64,000 nucleotides of DNA, taken from Eulemur rufifrons (lineage: Eukaryota; Chordata; Mammalia; Primates; Lemuridae). The notes under the pieces were generated by a model. The model was not told the DNA's origin. It saw nothing but the letters and a program-made list of their open reading frames with translations, and did not search any database. The DNA lies in contig NC_090986.1 in the NCBI RefSeq assembly GCF_041146395.1, positions 47,094,001 through 47,158,000 on the forward strand, written 5' to 3'. Shown here piece after piece: positions 1-13,247 of this stretch (position 1 is the first letter of the stretch; every line of letters begins with the position of its first letter). Position numbers and translations under genes: made by a program.

Positions 1-1295
1 GCTTGAGTTCCTCACTGAGCTTGGGCACCTCATTAGAGTTCCAAAAGAGCCTCTAGGCAATAAGCCAGGGTCATTATTGAGCTCACTTCATTTATTTCCC
101 TTCACTTAACGACAATAAACCACTAGTGCCTGTAATCCAATGTCTGAAAACAGCTGCCTCATATATTTTGTCCAGGTTTCTGGTTATTTATAATGGTAGG
201 AAAAGTCTAGCTCCACTTACTCTACTGATACCAAAAGAGGTTAATTTCTTAAAATTATGTAATAAGTATTTAAAAGTATTAAATAATATTTAACAAAATT
301 TAATGATATTCTATTATAAATAGTGAAGGTACTATAATTTACTTAACATTTTTTCATTTTATTGTACATATATAATATGAAAATGTCACATTTAAAAGAC
401 TTTTTTTACTCTCCCATTATGCACTACATATTCTCTTGTTCTTGTAAACTACCACCCAGGGCATTGGATCTGCAAGTTTTGGCTGGCTCTCTTGGCATAC
501 CTGCATGTATTGCTATGTTTATAAGTAGGAAAGACTACCCTTTTAAAACTCTCATTTTCACCATCTCATTTACATGGGTAGATGTGAAAGGGATAATTAA
601 TATTATAGAATTTTGTGACGAATCCTGGCCTGTTCTTTAGTTTTTAGCACTACTTTCTAACTCACTGTTTAATTTTTTATCATGTTTTTACATTTGATTT
701 CTTGTGGATTATTTTTCCCAACACATCTAAATACATTCATAATAAATAAATGGTTTACAGAGAAAGTCTTTAATCCTTCTTATATCTCAATGTCTTGTTT
801 GTAATCACTACACTCTAAAATGGTTAAGAACGTGGCATCTATAGTGATTCTGACGAGGTGCAGATACTAACATCATTTCTTGACTGCAAGATTTGTTTAA
901 TTGGAGAGTTAATTGGACACTCTTGTAGCTAAGTTTCCTCAGCTCTGGATTGAAATTAAAGAAAATATTTACCACATAGAATTGTTTGTGAGGACTGAAT
1001 TAGAAAAAGTTTCACGAAGCACTTTACATGGTACATGGTCCACAAGGCAAAATAAGAAAAATTTAGCTACTGTAATATTAATTATGGACAGAGCATGGTA
1101 ATATTTACTCCATTCCATATGAGTCCATTTGACTAAAGATATGACATTTGATCTCTGATTATATGGGTTACCTCTAGGCAAAGTAAATAGATAAGAGGAT
1201 GAAAACTTATGTATCCATCATAATTAAAATTTAAAAATAAATAAGTAAAAATTTTTAAAAAAGAAACAAACATTTAAATTTAAAATGCAAATGAT
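1..1295. other. Unassigned AT-rich intergenic sequence
   Basis: No gene or recognisable repeat is seen here. Short open frames (362-640 plus, 913-1101 plus, 969-1181 minus) have no recognisable domain, no splice or promoter context, and no codon pattern that separates them from the background. The stretch is mostly AT-rich with short A and T runs. Confidence 0.6.
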
Positions 1296-1631
1296 ACTCA
1301 ACTTACAATGAAATTATATTCCAATAAACCCATAAGTTGAAAATGCATTTACTACCCCTAACCTTCTGAACATCATAGGTTAGCCTTGCCTACCTTAAAC
1401 ATACTCAGAACAATAACACTGGCCTACATTAGGACAAAATCATCTCACTCAAAGCCTATTGTATAATAAAATGTTAAATATCTCATGTAATTTATTGAAT
1501 TTTATACTTAAAGTGAAAAACAAAATAGTTGCATGGGTACTCAAAATATGGTTTCTACTGAATGTGTCATTTTTGCAACATTGAAAAGTCAAAAAAAATC
1601 CTAAGTTGAGCCACTATAAGTCAGGGACTGT
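1296..1631 (-). mobile_element. Tigger-type (TcMar) DNA transposon fragment
   Basis: Both ends contain the same inverted signal: CAACTTACAATG near 1299 and CACTATAAGTCAGGGACTGT ending at 1631, the latter resembling the complement of a CAGTCCCCGACTTACGATGG-type terminal repeat. Between them lies text such as CATAGGTTAGCCTTGCCTACC, typical of a common mammalian non-autonomous Tigger relative. The left end lacks the terminal CAG, so the copy is probably truncated there. It has no coding capacity. The exact subfamily is not claimed. Confidence 0.65.
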
Positions 1632-2805
<1,174 letters not shown>

Positions 2806-3636
2806 AAGCTGAAACCATTTTTCTCAACCATTCTCTGATGTACTCTCTCATGATCTTTATCCTTCAGGCTAAACAAACAATATATACAATGATGAAAGAA
2901 AATTAAATAATAATAATAAAACTTCATACTTTAATTGACAAGCATCAAGTGATAGACAGCAAGCCAGTCCATGCACCATATGATATGGGACAAAAACACA
3001 GGTGCTTCATTGGCAATGGAGTGGAATCTTTGGACAGGGAATCTGACTGACACTGATTATGCTTGGGAGGGAGGATTTCCTTGTCCAGGATCTCCAGGGA
3101 AATTCCTGGGACCAGGGACTTTGGGAGAACTGTGAAGAAGAAAGTTAACAGTCTTTTAAAAGTCAATGTTCTTTACAAAGTCTCAAGAATTACATTAGTA
3201 TAACAACCATCAGCTGTTTGGGATGTTCGTAGGAGTATCGTTATCTTCATACACTTAGCTGTTCTTTAATTTCAGTTTTGGTGAGTGTGTTCACTAGTAC
3301 CCATTTCAGGATTTTATTTATTAGGATTTTTTTTGTTTGTTTTTTACTTTGCAGAAGGATTTGGTCCTTGAAGTATTTTCCTCCATTACCTGCACCTGTG
3401 AGAGCTTTACCTCAGTTCTATCAGCCCTCAAACTATATGCTTCTGCCTTCTACCTTTAAAGAAATCGAATTTTGTGTCCTTTTTGATTTTTTTTATGATA
3501 GATGCCTTTGGGAATAGGAAGCAAAACTAAAGCTTATAAAAGGGACCTGAGTAGGGCACTAAAGGGCTCCATTTCTCTGGATATTTTAGACTATCCTCAG
3601 TATGAGGAAATTTTAAGAGCTTGAATTTTGGCTATA
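2806..3636. other. Unassigned sequence, partly GC-richer
   Basis: The block 2945-3170 has a more balanced base composition than its surroundings and an open frame on the minus strand (2945-3166), but the translation shows no domain I recognise. On the minus strand it runs into AATTAAAG and a TTA-trinucleotide run, yet there is no poly(A), so a processed pseudogene cannot be argued. It may be part of an unrecognised LTR or DNA element. Confidence 0.4.
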
Positions 3637-4230
3637 CAGCATGTCCTCAGTTAATGTTGTTTCCTCCAACATCGTTTCTTTATAACATTGATGAGGAAAA
3701 AAAAAAATTGACTTCTGGCCAGGGCCACTTTCCCTTAGAATTTGCATGTTCTCCCCATGTCTGTGTGCATTTTCTCCAGGTACTTTGACTTCCTCCCACA
3801 TCCTAAACCTATGCTCGTTATGTTAATGGGCATGTCTAAATTATGATGAGTGATTGTGGCTGTGGGCGTGAAGGTGTCCTACTTTGGGAATGGTGTCCTG
3901 TCCAGGGTGGGTTCCTGCCTTTCCCCCTGAAATGCCAGAAGAGGCTCTGGCAACTTGCAACTCTGAATGGGAATATTTGTGTAAATAATTACCTTACTTG
4001 TTTTTATTAATCCTTCTTAAATGTATGTCTAGCTCACTTTCATTTCAATGTTTAATAGTAACAGTGTATGGATCTTTGTTTAGAGTTTAATGATGTTTTT
4101 GTGACCAGACATATGCCATAAAAACTCTTGTTTATATCAATTAGCTTATGGTAAAATTATTTCTTAGGTTGTTTCACTTAAAGTGTCAACTTCTAAGAAC
4201 TTATTGATGATATTAAGTGAGGACTTACTG
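3637..4230. mobile_element. Complete TA-flanked DNA transposon (CAG...CTG termini)
   Basis: The element begins CAGCATGTCCTCAGTTAATG and ends AATATTAAGTGAGGACTTACTG-like, so the termini form an imperfect inverted repeat; each end is flanked by TA (3635-3636 and 4231-4232), the target preference of Tc1/mariner/Tigger elements. It is about 594 bp long with no transposase frame, so it is non-autonomous. The centre (about 3720-3960) holds the GAATTTGCATGTTCTCCCC motif followed by a CTCCAGGTAC and CTGTCCAGGGTGG series, text that recurs in repeats across vertebrates. A second partial copy lies at 21092-21236 in inverted orientation. Confidence 0.72.
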
Positions 4231-4304
4231 TATCCCCTCATAAATCTTAGAGTCTAATACAAATTATATTCATACTTTGAATGAAAAGAGTTTTAACATC
4301 CAAG

Positions 4305-4555
4305 CACGTAAGAGCAGAACTCTGGTGTGAGTTTGTCTGGCTCCAATTTAGCCTTCACCACTTACTAGATAAAGTACCTTGGGCAAGTAACTGAAACATT
4401 TGGTTACTTGGTTTTCTCATCTGTCTCTCAAGGTTTTCATACTTCATAGGGCTCTTGTGGGGATTAAATAATATATGTAAAATACCTGAAGCACATGGAA
4501 ACATATAGTCAGTTTTATACAAGGGTTACTTCTTATTATTGCCATTATCATTCTA
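4305..4555 (+). mobile_element. MIR SINE
   Basis: Near full length. It contains the MIR core in sense order: CCACTTACTAG, a CTTGGGCAAGTAACT motif, TTTTCTCATCTGT, then GTGGGGATTAAATAATATATG. It is an ancient tRNA-derived SINE with no coding function. The boundary with the following L2 is approximate. Confidence 0.78.
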
Positions 4556-5960
4556 GTATATAAAGACCTAGCAATTTCAGGAAAGGTTTCTCCTAGGAAA
4601 TGACATCTTAACTGAGATCACGAAGACACATAAGCTGTAAGTAAATAGGAGGAAACTCAAATTCCTTGGAACACGGAATTTTTGAGAACCTGTAAGAGGT
4701 CATTATGAAAAAGGTAGACATATAGAAAAAATGGCATACAACTAAGAAGTTTGCAGGGGTCAGGTTATTTAATCATTGATAAACCATATGAAAAATATTG
4801 TTTGATATACCAGGAGCAATGAAAAATCATTAAATATATTGGAACAAAGGCTGAAAAGACTGCTTGAGGCCAGGAATTTGAGAACAGCCTGAGCAACATA
4901 GTAAGACCCTGTCTGTACAAAAAAAAAAAAAAAAGAAGAAGAATAGCCAGTGTGGCAGTGCATGCCTGTACTCCCAGTGACTTGGGAAGTTGAGGTAGAA
5001 AAATCGCTTGAGCCCAGGAGTTCAAGGTTACAGTGAGCTATGATCTTACCACTGCGCTCCAGCCTGGGCAACAGAGCAAGACTCCATATCAAAAAAGAAA
5101 AAAATTATTGAAGCAAAATAATAATGTGGTCAGTTTTGAATTTGAAAACAATTGCTTACTTGTGGTATACAACCTACACTGAGTACTAGAAGCCCAGGAG
5201 AGAGGCTAACTTTTTTAAAAAAATAAAATGTTACTTTGTGAAAGACAGGCACATTAAAGAAGTATGTCAAGTGAAGAGAAAATAATTTACAATGATTGTT
5301 GCAACACAGAAGAAAAACAATGTTGAAAGACAAATCTGGAGATTGTATTACATCATAATTCTTTTTATAATTCCAGAAGTTACATTTTAATTATAAAAAA
5401 TTTTGTGTAGGAAATGATGACCAAATTACTTTGAAGTTAGTGTTCATCAAATGATTGAGTAACTGATTCATTTGATATCAGCTGAATATTTACTGTATGT
5501 CAGGTAATATGATAGGGATCCTGCTACAAAAGCTAAAATTAAAGAATTAATTCTAACAGAATAACAATGGAAACACAGAGGGTAACTCCAGGACACCATT
5601 GCTAAAATCCTGATTTTAAAAATGAGTACATTCAGAAAGAATCAAAGGGAACTGGAGCAAATTTAGGTGAAAGAATTCTTTTTAACGTATACATATGTAG
5701 CATTTAGTAATGAATTCACTGTTGGTGTAGGAGAGGGAAAAGTCAAGGAAAACTCTCAGATTTCTGGCTTAGTCAATTGTGTGGGTGATGGTACAAATCA
5801 CTGAGCTACTTAATGCCAAAGGATGAGTCAGAAGTAAAGATTCTAATTAATTTGACATATTTGACATATTTGACTTAGTCTGTAAGCCAGACTAATATAT
5901 CCAATAGTTTGTTGAATACACATATCCTACATTTAGACAGATTCTTCCATTAAGCTAATC
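4556..5960 (-). mobile_element. L2 LINE remnant (minus), interrupted by an Alu
   Basis: The text reads as the antisense of the L2 3' region: a GGAGCAATGAAAAATCATTAAA block before 4849, then a GTGGTCAGTTTTGAATTTG block after 5105, and a CAAGGAAAACTCTCAGATTTCTGGC block near 5747. The order is colinear across the Alu, which suggests one old L2 split by the later Alu. It is degenerate and no reverse transcriptase frame survives. The assignment is by eye. Confidence 0.5.
4849..5104 (+). mobile_element. 5'-truncated Alu SINE
   Basis: Begins within the left monomer (GACTGCTTGAGGCCAGGAATT) and continues through the A-rich linker and the complete right monomer to CCAGCCTGGGCAACAGAGCAAG and an A tail. 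Imperfect direct repeats flank it (TATTGGAACAAAG near 4837, TATTGAAGCAAAA near 5106), as expected for L1-driven insertion into the L2 remnant. Confidence 0.9.
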
Positions 5961-6077
5961 AGTAGAAAGGGAAAACTTCAATTGGAAGTTGCATCTATAG
6001 GTATTAACTTTATGAACAATGAGAAATGGAATATTCTAGTTTGATGATTATTCTTTTTAACTATCAGAAATAGTGAA

Positions 6078-6430
6078 GGCAGGGCATGGTGGCTCACTCC
6101 TGTAATCCCAATACTTTGGGAGGCTGAGGAAGGAGGATTGCTTGAAGCCAGGAGTTCGAGACTAGCCTGAGTAAGAGTGAGAGTGAGACTATCTCTACAA
6201 AAAAAAAAAAAAAAAAAAGAAAGAAAGAAGAAAAGAAAAACAAGGAAAAATTATCTGGGTATACGAGTGCGTGCCTGTAGTCCCAGCTTCTCAGGAGGCT
6301 GAGGCAGGAGGATCACTGGAGGCCAGGAGTTTGAGGTTGCGGTGAGCTATGATGATGCCACTGAACTCTAGCTCTGGCAGCAGACTGAGGTACTGTCTCA
6401 AAAACAAACAAACAAACAAAAAAGAAAAGA
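6078..6430 (+). mobile_element. Alu SINE with expanded A-rich linker
   Basis: Full dimeric Alu: GGCAGGGCATGGTGGCTCAC at the start, a linker of nearly pure A/AAAG (about 6200-6246), the right monomer CCCAGCTTCTCAGGAGGCTG, and a (CAAA)n tail. The right monomer carries GATGATGCCACTGAACTCTAG, a strepsirrhine-like variant. Confidence 0.93.
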
Positions 6431-6444
6431 ATAGTAAGTTTTGA

Positions 6445-6604
6445 GCTGGCACAGTGGCCCACCCCTACAATTGGAGCTACTCGGAAGGCTGAGGTGGGAG
6501 AATCACTTGAGGACAGAAGTGTGAGACTGCAGTGAGCTATGATGGTGCCACTGCAATCTAGCCTGGGCCACAGAGTAAGACCTCATCTCAAACTCACACA
6601 CAAA
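6445..6604 (+). mobile_element. Free-right-monomer-like Alu (FRAM-like)
   Basis: A single 7SL-derived monomer of about 160 bp: GCTGGCACAGTGGCCCACCC leads directly into GGAGCTACTCGGAAGGCTGAG and CCACTGCAATCTAGCCTGGG. The left monomer is absent. It lies just after a complete Alu. It is either an old free right monomer or an Alu with an internal deletion. Confidence 0.75.
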
Positions 6605-6709
6605 ATAGTATTCATATTTCCATGAGTACGATTTTACTCAGTGTTTATTTTTTTCAGTAACTGTGTTATATAAATCATGTTTAAGTTCACAAAAGTCTTG
6701 ACTGAGATT

Positions 6710-6845
6710 GAAATTAACCCTATTTTATGTTGAAGACACTGAGGCAAAGATAAATTATGGTACTTGTTCAAGTTTACATGGTTGGAGTGGTAGAACCATC
6801 ATTCAAATCAAGGTCTGACTGAATTTAAAACACTAACTGCCCCAG
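6710..6845 (-). mobile_element. MIR SINE fragment
   Basis: Contains the antisense MIR core: AAGACACTGAGGCAAAGATAA, then CTTGTTCAAGTTTACATGG, then AACCATCATTCAAATCAAGG. Edges are approximate. Confidence 0.65.
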
Positions 6846-7561
6846 CTGCGATATTCTCTTGTAATTGATTTGTACTAAAGCCACAGAGAGGTCCCCTCTA
6901 TCTATGTACTTCATTTACTGGTAGTTTGTCCATTTCAATTCACTACTGTTGTTAAGACTATTTCTACTTGGCCTTTAAAGTACACAATGGATATTATTTT
7001 GTTTGAAATCTTTCCTGGAATTTTTTTGAGAGAAAAATACTTTGACAAAATTTACACAAATTATAACTTTTATTGTCATAAATACATATATTAAATAAAA
7101 AGAGTAAATTGTTATCTTTGGAATCAACTTAGACTTTGAGAGAAGAAAAATGAGATTTTTTTCAATAAAGAAAAAATTAAATCCCATTCCTTTTATTGAT
7201 TTCTACCACAAAGTTTCTCAAAATCACAGTATGACATTGAGCTACTCAATTTACTCTATTAGAATCATAGAATATTAGAGTTTAGATAAATTCTAAGGTC
7301 TCTCCCAGCTATCAATTTTGATCTAATATTTCTAAGATTCATTCTTCCTCATTAGAAGAATAATAAGAAATTACAGTGATGTGTAACCAATTGTGACATA
7401 GAAAATACAGGAGTGAAGGATTATTTCCTAAGCAACACATTACTGTTACTGGCTTCTGCTACATGTATCTTAATCCCAATGAAGACTGTGTTATATTTTT
7501 CTACAAAACAGAAAATTTCAAAATCTAACCGGTATATAAAAATAGCCATTGTTTTTCTCAC
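6846..7561. other. Unassigned AT-rich sequence
   Basis: Nothing supportable is seen. The 6975-7187 minus open frame is AT-driven and rich in Phe, Ile and Lys, as random AT-rich sequence is. Confidence 0.5.
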
Positions 7562-7905
7562 CCAAACATTTGTAAATAGGTTCTGGTCTGCTGAGCTTGA
7601 CTGGATGGGCTTGAGTCCAAGCTGCTGGTTGGGCTCAGGTCTCTTCCAGGTGTTTTCTTATTCTCCTTGGACAAGTGGCTTTCTGAGCATGTTCTTTTCA
7701 TAATCAATCACAGGAGTGCATCAGGAGGTAAGCCAAAGTGTGCAAGCACATTTAAAGCCTCTGTTTGTTTAACATCTACTAATATTCCAACAGCCAAAAT
7801 AAATCAAGTGGTCAAGTACAATGCCAAGTCTAATTCTACTCACTGCAAAGTCATGCAGCAAAGGGAAGAAGTGAATAATTTGGAACAATGAACTATTCTA
7901 TCAAA
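7562..7905. repeat. Ancient interspersed repeat, family uncertain
   Basis: The stretch reads like a common mammalian repeat with a GAGCTTGACTGG / GGTTGGGCTCAGGTCTC / CACTGCAAAGTCATGCAGCAAAGGG series. I recognise the pattern but cannot name the family with confidence; an LTR or medium-reiterated DNA element is likely. The open frames 7413-7703 and 7667-7891 fall within it and are not taken as genes. Confidence 0.4.
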
Positions 7906-8685
7906 GAAGAAGTAGACAAACTAGGAAGCAACAGGATCATCTTGGGGTTTAGATTACAAATAGCTGATGCTCTTAAAACTCCTCTCCGCTTCGCTGGAAT
8001 CACAATAGAATCATTTGTTTGGAATGGACCCTAGAGACCCTCTGATATAATCACACATCAGATCCTTGAATTTCTTCTATAGGAGCCACTGCCTTTGAGA
8101 TCAATGAGCCACAAATCTCATGAGCACCATAAACCTTAGTTTCCCATCTCTGCATAGTAATATTTTTGGATAGTTTATTTCCAAACAATTTAATGTGCCA
8201 TTTACTTTTTTATCCAAATCTAAATAATTTTATAAAATAATATAAATTGGTTTTGTACCAACCAGTCTGCTGAAACTCTTTTTATCAATGTTACTAACAA
8301 CATCCATATTTTAAAATCTGGTGGACCCTCATGTCATCTCTTACTATTTTAAAATATATTTTATCACACCATCATATATGAACCATTTTTGTTTCTTGGC
8401 ATCTTTGACAATACTCTCATTGTGTTTTCTTGTTTTGTTTTCCATAAATAAATAGTCCAGCCATCTCAAAAGATTTGCTTGTTCTTTCTTTATTACCTAG
8501 TCTCTAAAGATGGCGATATACAGGACTCAGTGCTATTTAAGTTCATGTTTTGTTTCCCTACAGTTCCCATGAATGTAAATGCCACTTGTGGTTTGATGTC
8601 TCTCAAATATATATGAGAGAATCATGTAATATGTACATATAATTATAAAGGATACATGATTCTCAGTGCTTTTAGGCCAGTTATC
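7906..8685. other. Unassigned sequence with possible ancient repeat traces
   Basis: The text TTTGGAATGGACCCTAGAGACCC near 8010 resembles a widespread ancient mammalian repeat, but is too diverged to name. The rest is AT-rich and unassigned. Confidence 0.35.
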
Positions 8686-9135
8686 ATGTAACCCTTTCAG
8701 ATTAATTCTCCACTCTATTTTCTACCTTGGAAATGTGGACTTCCTTAGCTATAACTGTGGACTTCGTTACATCTGGTTTCCAGTTGGATTCAGCCAACAG
8801 AAGGCATGGCACAATATAAAAGAGAGTGAAGAGAGTAAAAACAGAGAATTTCAATAGCTTCGTTCCAGCATGGTCACTGTGGACTGGTTGGATTCTCTAA
8901 TTCAGAGATCCTCTCAAGATTGTCTTGTCTATAAAACTGTCTTTATAAAGGTTTCAGTAACTGTTACTTCCCCTAGTCCTTTCACATTTGGAGTGGCAAT
9001 ATCACTGCTATTACTCATCCTCAGGAAACTAAGACATCCTTTGTGAGTTTCCTTCATCCCTCTGGTATATTTAAATAACTCCTTTATTATATCCATTTGC
9101 TACCATTCTAACTAGAGTGTATAAACTTTTTTCCT
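8686..9135 (+). repeat. Ancient interspersed repeat, family uncertain
   Basis: The order TTCCAGTTGGATTCAGCCAAC, GTTTCAGTAACTGTTACTTCC, CCTTTCACATTTGGAGTGG and ACTCCTTTATTA follows a mammalian repeat I recognise but cannot name reliably. The open frame at 8666-8857 lies inside it and is not taken as a gene. Confidence 0.4.
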
Positions 9136-9200
9136 GATTTCTACGGCCATGTATAAAGGCAAAAATTTCTTCCAATAATCATTTGACAGAAACACTTTTT

Positions 9201-9305
9201 AATCTCCATTTTTTTTTTTCAGATGAGAATTGGGGCAGAGAGAATTTAGATCACACAGTTGGTATGTGGTGGAACTGAAACTTTAATCAGCTAATCTGAC
9301 ACTAA
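9201..9305 (-). mobile_element. MIR SINE fragment
   Basis: Antisense MIR core: AGATGAGAATTGGGGCAGAG, then ATCACACAGTTGGTATGTGG and GGAACTGAAAC. A short piece with approximate edges. Confidence 0.6.
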
Positions 9306-9511
9306 ATAAGAAAATTTCATCAAAAACCACACATACACAACACACACAAATACACACATATTCTCCTGTACACTAAAAACAAAAAAACCTACCATTATGC
9401 CAAGATTATAGAATCATTTTAATAACTTTCTGCAATAAAATCAGTTTAGGAATAGGCTACTTGCATTGATTTCTCTAATGCTTCTCATAACATTACATGG
9501 GAAATATTTTA

Positions 9512-9856
<345 letters not shown>

Positions 9857-9869
9857 GGGAAATATTTTA

Positions 9870-11249
9870 AAGTAAGAACATGGACCCGGAGGTGACCAAA
9901 GTTGGTCAAGGGCACATAACTGATTAAGGTTTTTAGTGAAGCTTATAATGAGCTGACATGAACGATGATAAAGGGCATGATTACCATAGTCCTTTGTTGA
10001 CCACTACATATATTAGTGGAAAGAATGTGAGTGTTACAGGGAGAAAGTGGGGGATATCTTATCAGAAGCACACAGGGCTGTGGGACTCAGAGAGTAACAT
10101 TAGAACAGCACAGAGTTCTTTTCTGAGCAGTTGGGACTCTAGACTCCTGTTTAGGCAGTCTGTGGGCAGTTGATCTTTTTTTCAAAAGCTTAGAATCCCT
10201 CTGGACTTCTACATAATTAAATGTCATATGACTAATGAACAAAAAAGGATAAATTCTCCTAGATATCATCCATAACTAAAGATGGATGAGCAAAATGTTG
10301 CAAAAAGTATCAATCTGTTTTCTAATGGCCAATAATTAAAAATAAAATTAAACTCACAATTTTAATGAATAAATTTCTCTGCTTGATTGTGGGCTACTAA
10401 TCCTCATGAAATCATGCGTCTTGGGCAGACCTGCCTTTTCCTGGTGACAGGCCCTCCTACCATCCCTATGCATTCCACTGTGAAAGAACAAGTCTTTTCC
10501 TAATTTCTCAGATCACATGTCTTATTGTATAATAAGACTTACTGAAAGTTCAATGAAAACAACAAGAAATTATAATGCAGATGACAATTTATATTTCTGC
10601 AGAAGCCTTTGTGACATCTATAGTACAGTTTCTTCAAGCTTCCTCGTGCCTATACATTTGTACCAAACATATATACATAATATCAAAGAGCAAATTCATT
10701 GTTTTCTCATCCTAGGAGGAGATTTATATCAATAGTCCTTGATATAGGAATAAATCATAATTCAAATGATTTTTTTTCATTTTTTACTCTATGCTTTCTT
10801 CCTGGGTATCATAAACCAAGTCCAAAAATTATTCAAAAATATGTTATCTCCAATCTAGACGTTCAGAATCTCTTCAATGAATTTCAAGTTTATATATACA
10901 AGGTTGTACTTGATGAGTTCTACTTAAGTTCCCAAATTTACCTCAAATTGAAATGCCCAAATACAATACCATTGTCTTCTCTCTCTTATAGTGTGGTCCT
11001 TTTCTAAGGTAACAGGGAAAGACAACTGAAAAATTATTATAGCAGTGTTTCCAGCCACAAAAAGTCAGTGAAGTGATATAATGAAATAAAGAGTTTGCTT
11101 TTCCCCCCTAAATGGCATCAACATTCTCCATATTACCAATAGCAATAATGAGAGTCACTCTTGATATTATATGTTCCCATATTCAAACTGTCACCAAATT
11201 CAGACCACCATCTTTATATTAATAAATCTGTGATTCATCAACTTGTCTC
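9870..11249. other. Unassigned sequence with one duplicated 85-bp piece
   Basis: The segment 9914-9998 is repeated in inverted orientation at 21273-21358 (about nine in ten bases the same), so it belongs to an interspersed repeat. The rest has no recognised element. The open frames 9958-10173, 10087-10269, 10517-10735 and 10699-11007 show no known domain. Confidence 0.45.
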
Positions 11250-11960
11250 CATTCCTTGACAGTAGTGTAAGCTATCATCGCCCCTCAGACTACTGCAATT
11301 GCCCAGGTACTGGTTTTCTGTCATCTCTGTACCTCTTATAAATTGTACTCATGTATATAACCAATTAATCTTTCAAAACAATTGACTATGTAATCCCAGA
11401 TTAAAATGAATTAAGGGAAGTTAGTTTTTCTTAGATAGAGACTGGGTTCTGCACAACTGAAACTCTTTTGCCTTTGCTTATTTAATACCATATGTCCTTG
11501 TTCTCCAGGTACCCTGATTTCGTTTGCATGGTTAAAATAACTCCATTCTCTGCCCCCTCTAGACCTTTGCTATTTTGCCGACTAGAAATCTCTCATGTGC
11601 AATTGATTTAGTAATTCTCCTTTCCCATCACATATCAGGTCAATCACTGTCATCGTTTCCTCAGGGACACCTTTCCTGATCTCCCTAAATGGGAAATGTT
11701 CTTGGAAATGTATATCTCCATGGAGCCTTTTATCCTATTTCTAATTTTGTACTTATTTGAGTTATTATTTGATGGCTATCTGTTTTATCCAATATACTTA
11801 AGCTCCATGTGGAGAGTGTTCATGGCTTGTTCCTTTGTATTGTTTGTTTTTTACAGTAGTATCTTCAACTTAGAGCATAGTTCCAGGTACACTTCGTGCC
11901 CTACTCTATATTTGTTTATGAATAAAATGATAAATGGATATCTAGTAATCCAAAAATATT
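11250..11960 (+). mobile_element. L2 LINE 3' end
   Basis: Sense-orientation L2 3' region, diverged but in order: CAGACTACTGCAATTGCCC, CCTTTGCTATTTTGCCG, CTCAGGGACACCTTTCCTGATC, TACTTAAGCTCCATGTGGAGAG and ATCTTCAACTTAGAGCATAG. The open frame 11696-11992 is the L2 3' region and not a gene. Confidence 0.72.
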
Positions 11961-12911
11961 TGTCCTCCCAAGGGACATTCTTATCTCACTAATGTGTATG
12001 TAATATCATCCCATAATCCAAATGAGCCTTTCACATAACAAGGTAACATTTTATGTATTTTGCCAAGTCAGATTTTTCAATGTCATTGTCACTTTGTTAT
12101 ATCACTATCATGATCAACATTATTCTTATTACTATTGTTTCTATTTTTTCAAAATTTACTTTACAGTTTTTATTTCTCAAAATGCCTAGCAAATTGGTGA
12201 TCAATAACTGAATTTTATTATTTTCTTATTTATTTATATTATTTCTAATAAATAATCTCCATCATTTCTTAATGTTAATGAAGATATTTCCCTATTAATA
12301 AAATCAACTCAATGCTCATTAACCAGGTAAGATAGAACTAAATTAAATATCAGAGATTGATATGTTTATTTTTAAGCAAATATTTTGTGTTTGCCTAAAG
12401 ACTATACCATTTCATATTTGATACTTCAAACTAAAATATTAAAAATAAATTAAAAATCTCCAAATTTATAATGGTTAATTAAACATACAAGCACTGAAAA
12501 AATAAACATCCTTTAAATCTATAACTATATTTGAAAACTAAATTATGTCTACTCTTTTCCCTGCCTTTTCTACCTATGAACATAAACCTCCTCATTTTAA
12601 CAGGCAGAGTAGGTGGATATTAGGTACAGTGTATCTGGTGAGACTTGCCTACATTATATAAATTTAACTTTATTTACCCATACTCTCAGAATAATTTAGA
12701 TGGAAAATGCATAAAGAAAGAAGAATGTGTACTTAGGACGTTTGTGTTGGTTTCTGTTATTTGGACCAAAAGCAAGACCATATAAAGTTCTACACATATC
12801 AATGTATTTTCCTGCAAGTATTAAAACATAATTATTCTGTTTCTAAATGTGAATTTGTGTTCTTAATATAACTGACATAATTGACATGATGTACATAACC
12901 TAAACTTATTC
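11961..12911. other. Unassigned AT-rich sequence
   Basis: Nothing recognisable. It is low in GC with many A and T runs and no substantial open frame. Confidence 0.5.

Positions 12912-13247
<336 letters not shown>

Noticed and set aside
2945..3166. Minus-strand frame considered as a processed pseudogene end
   Set aside because: No poly(A) tail, no target repeats and no recognised parent gene were seen.
4769..5092. A 107-codon minus-strand frame rich in Phe
   Set aside because: This is the translated antisense of an Alu, a common source of spurious frames.
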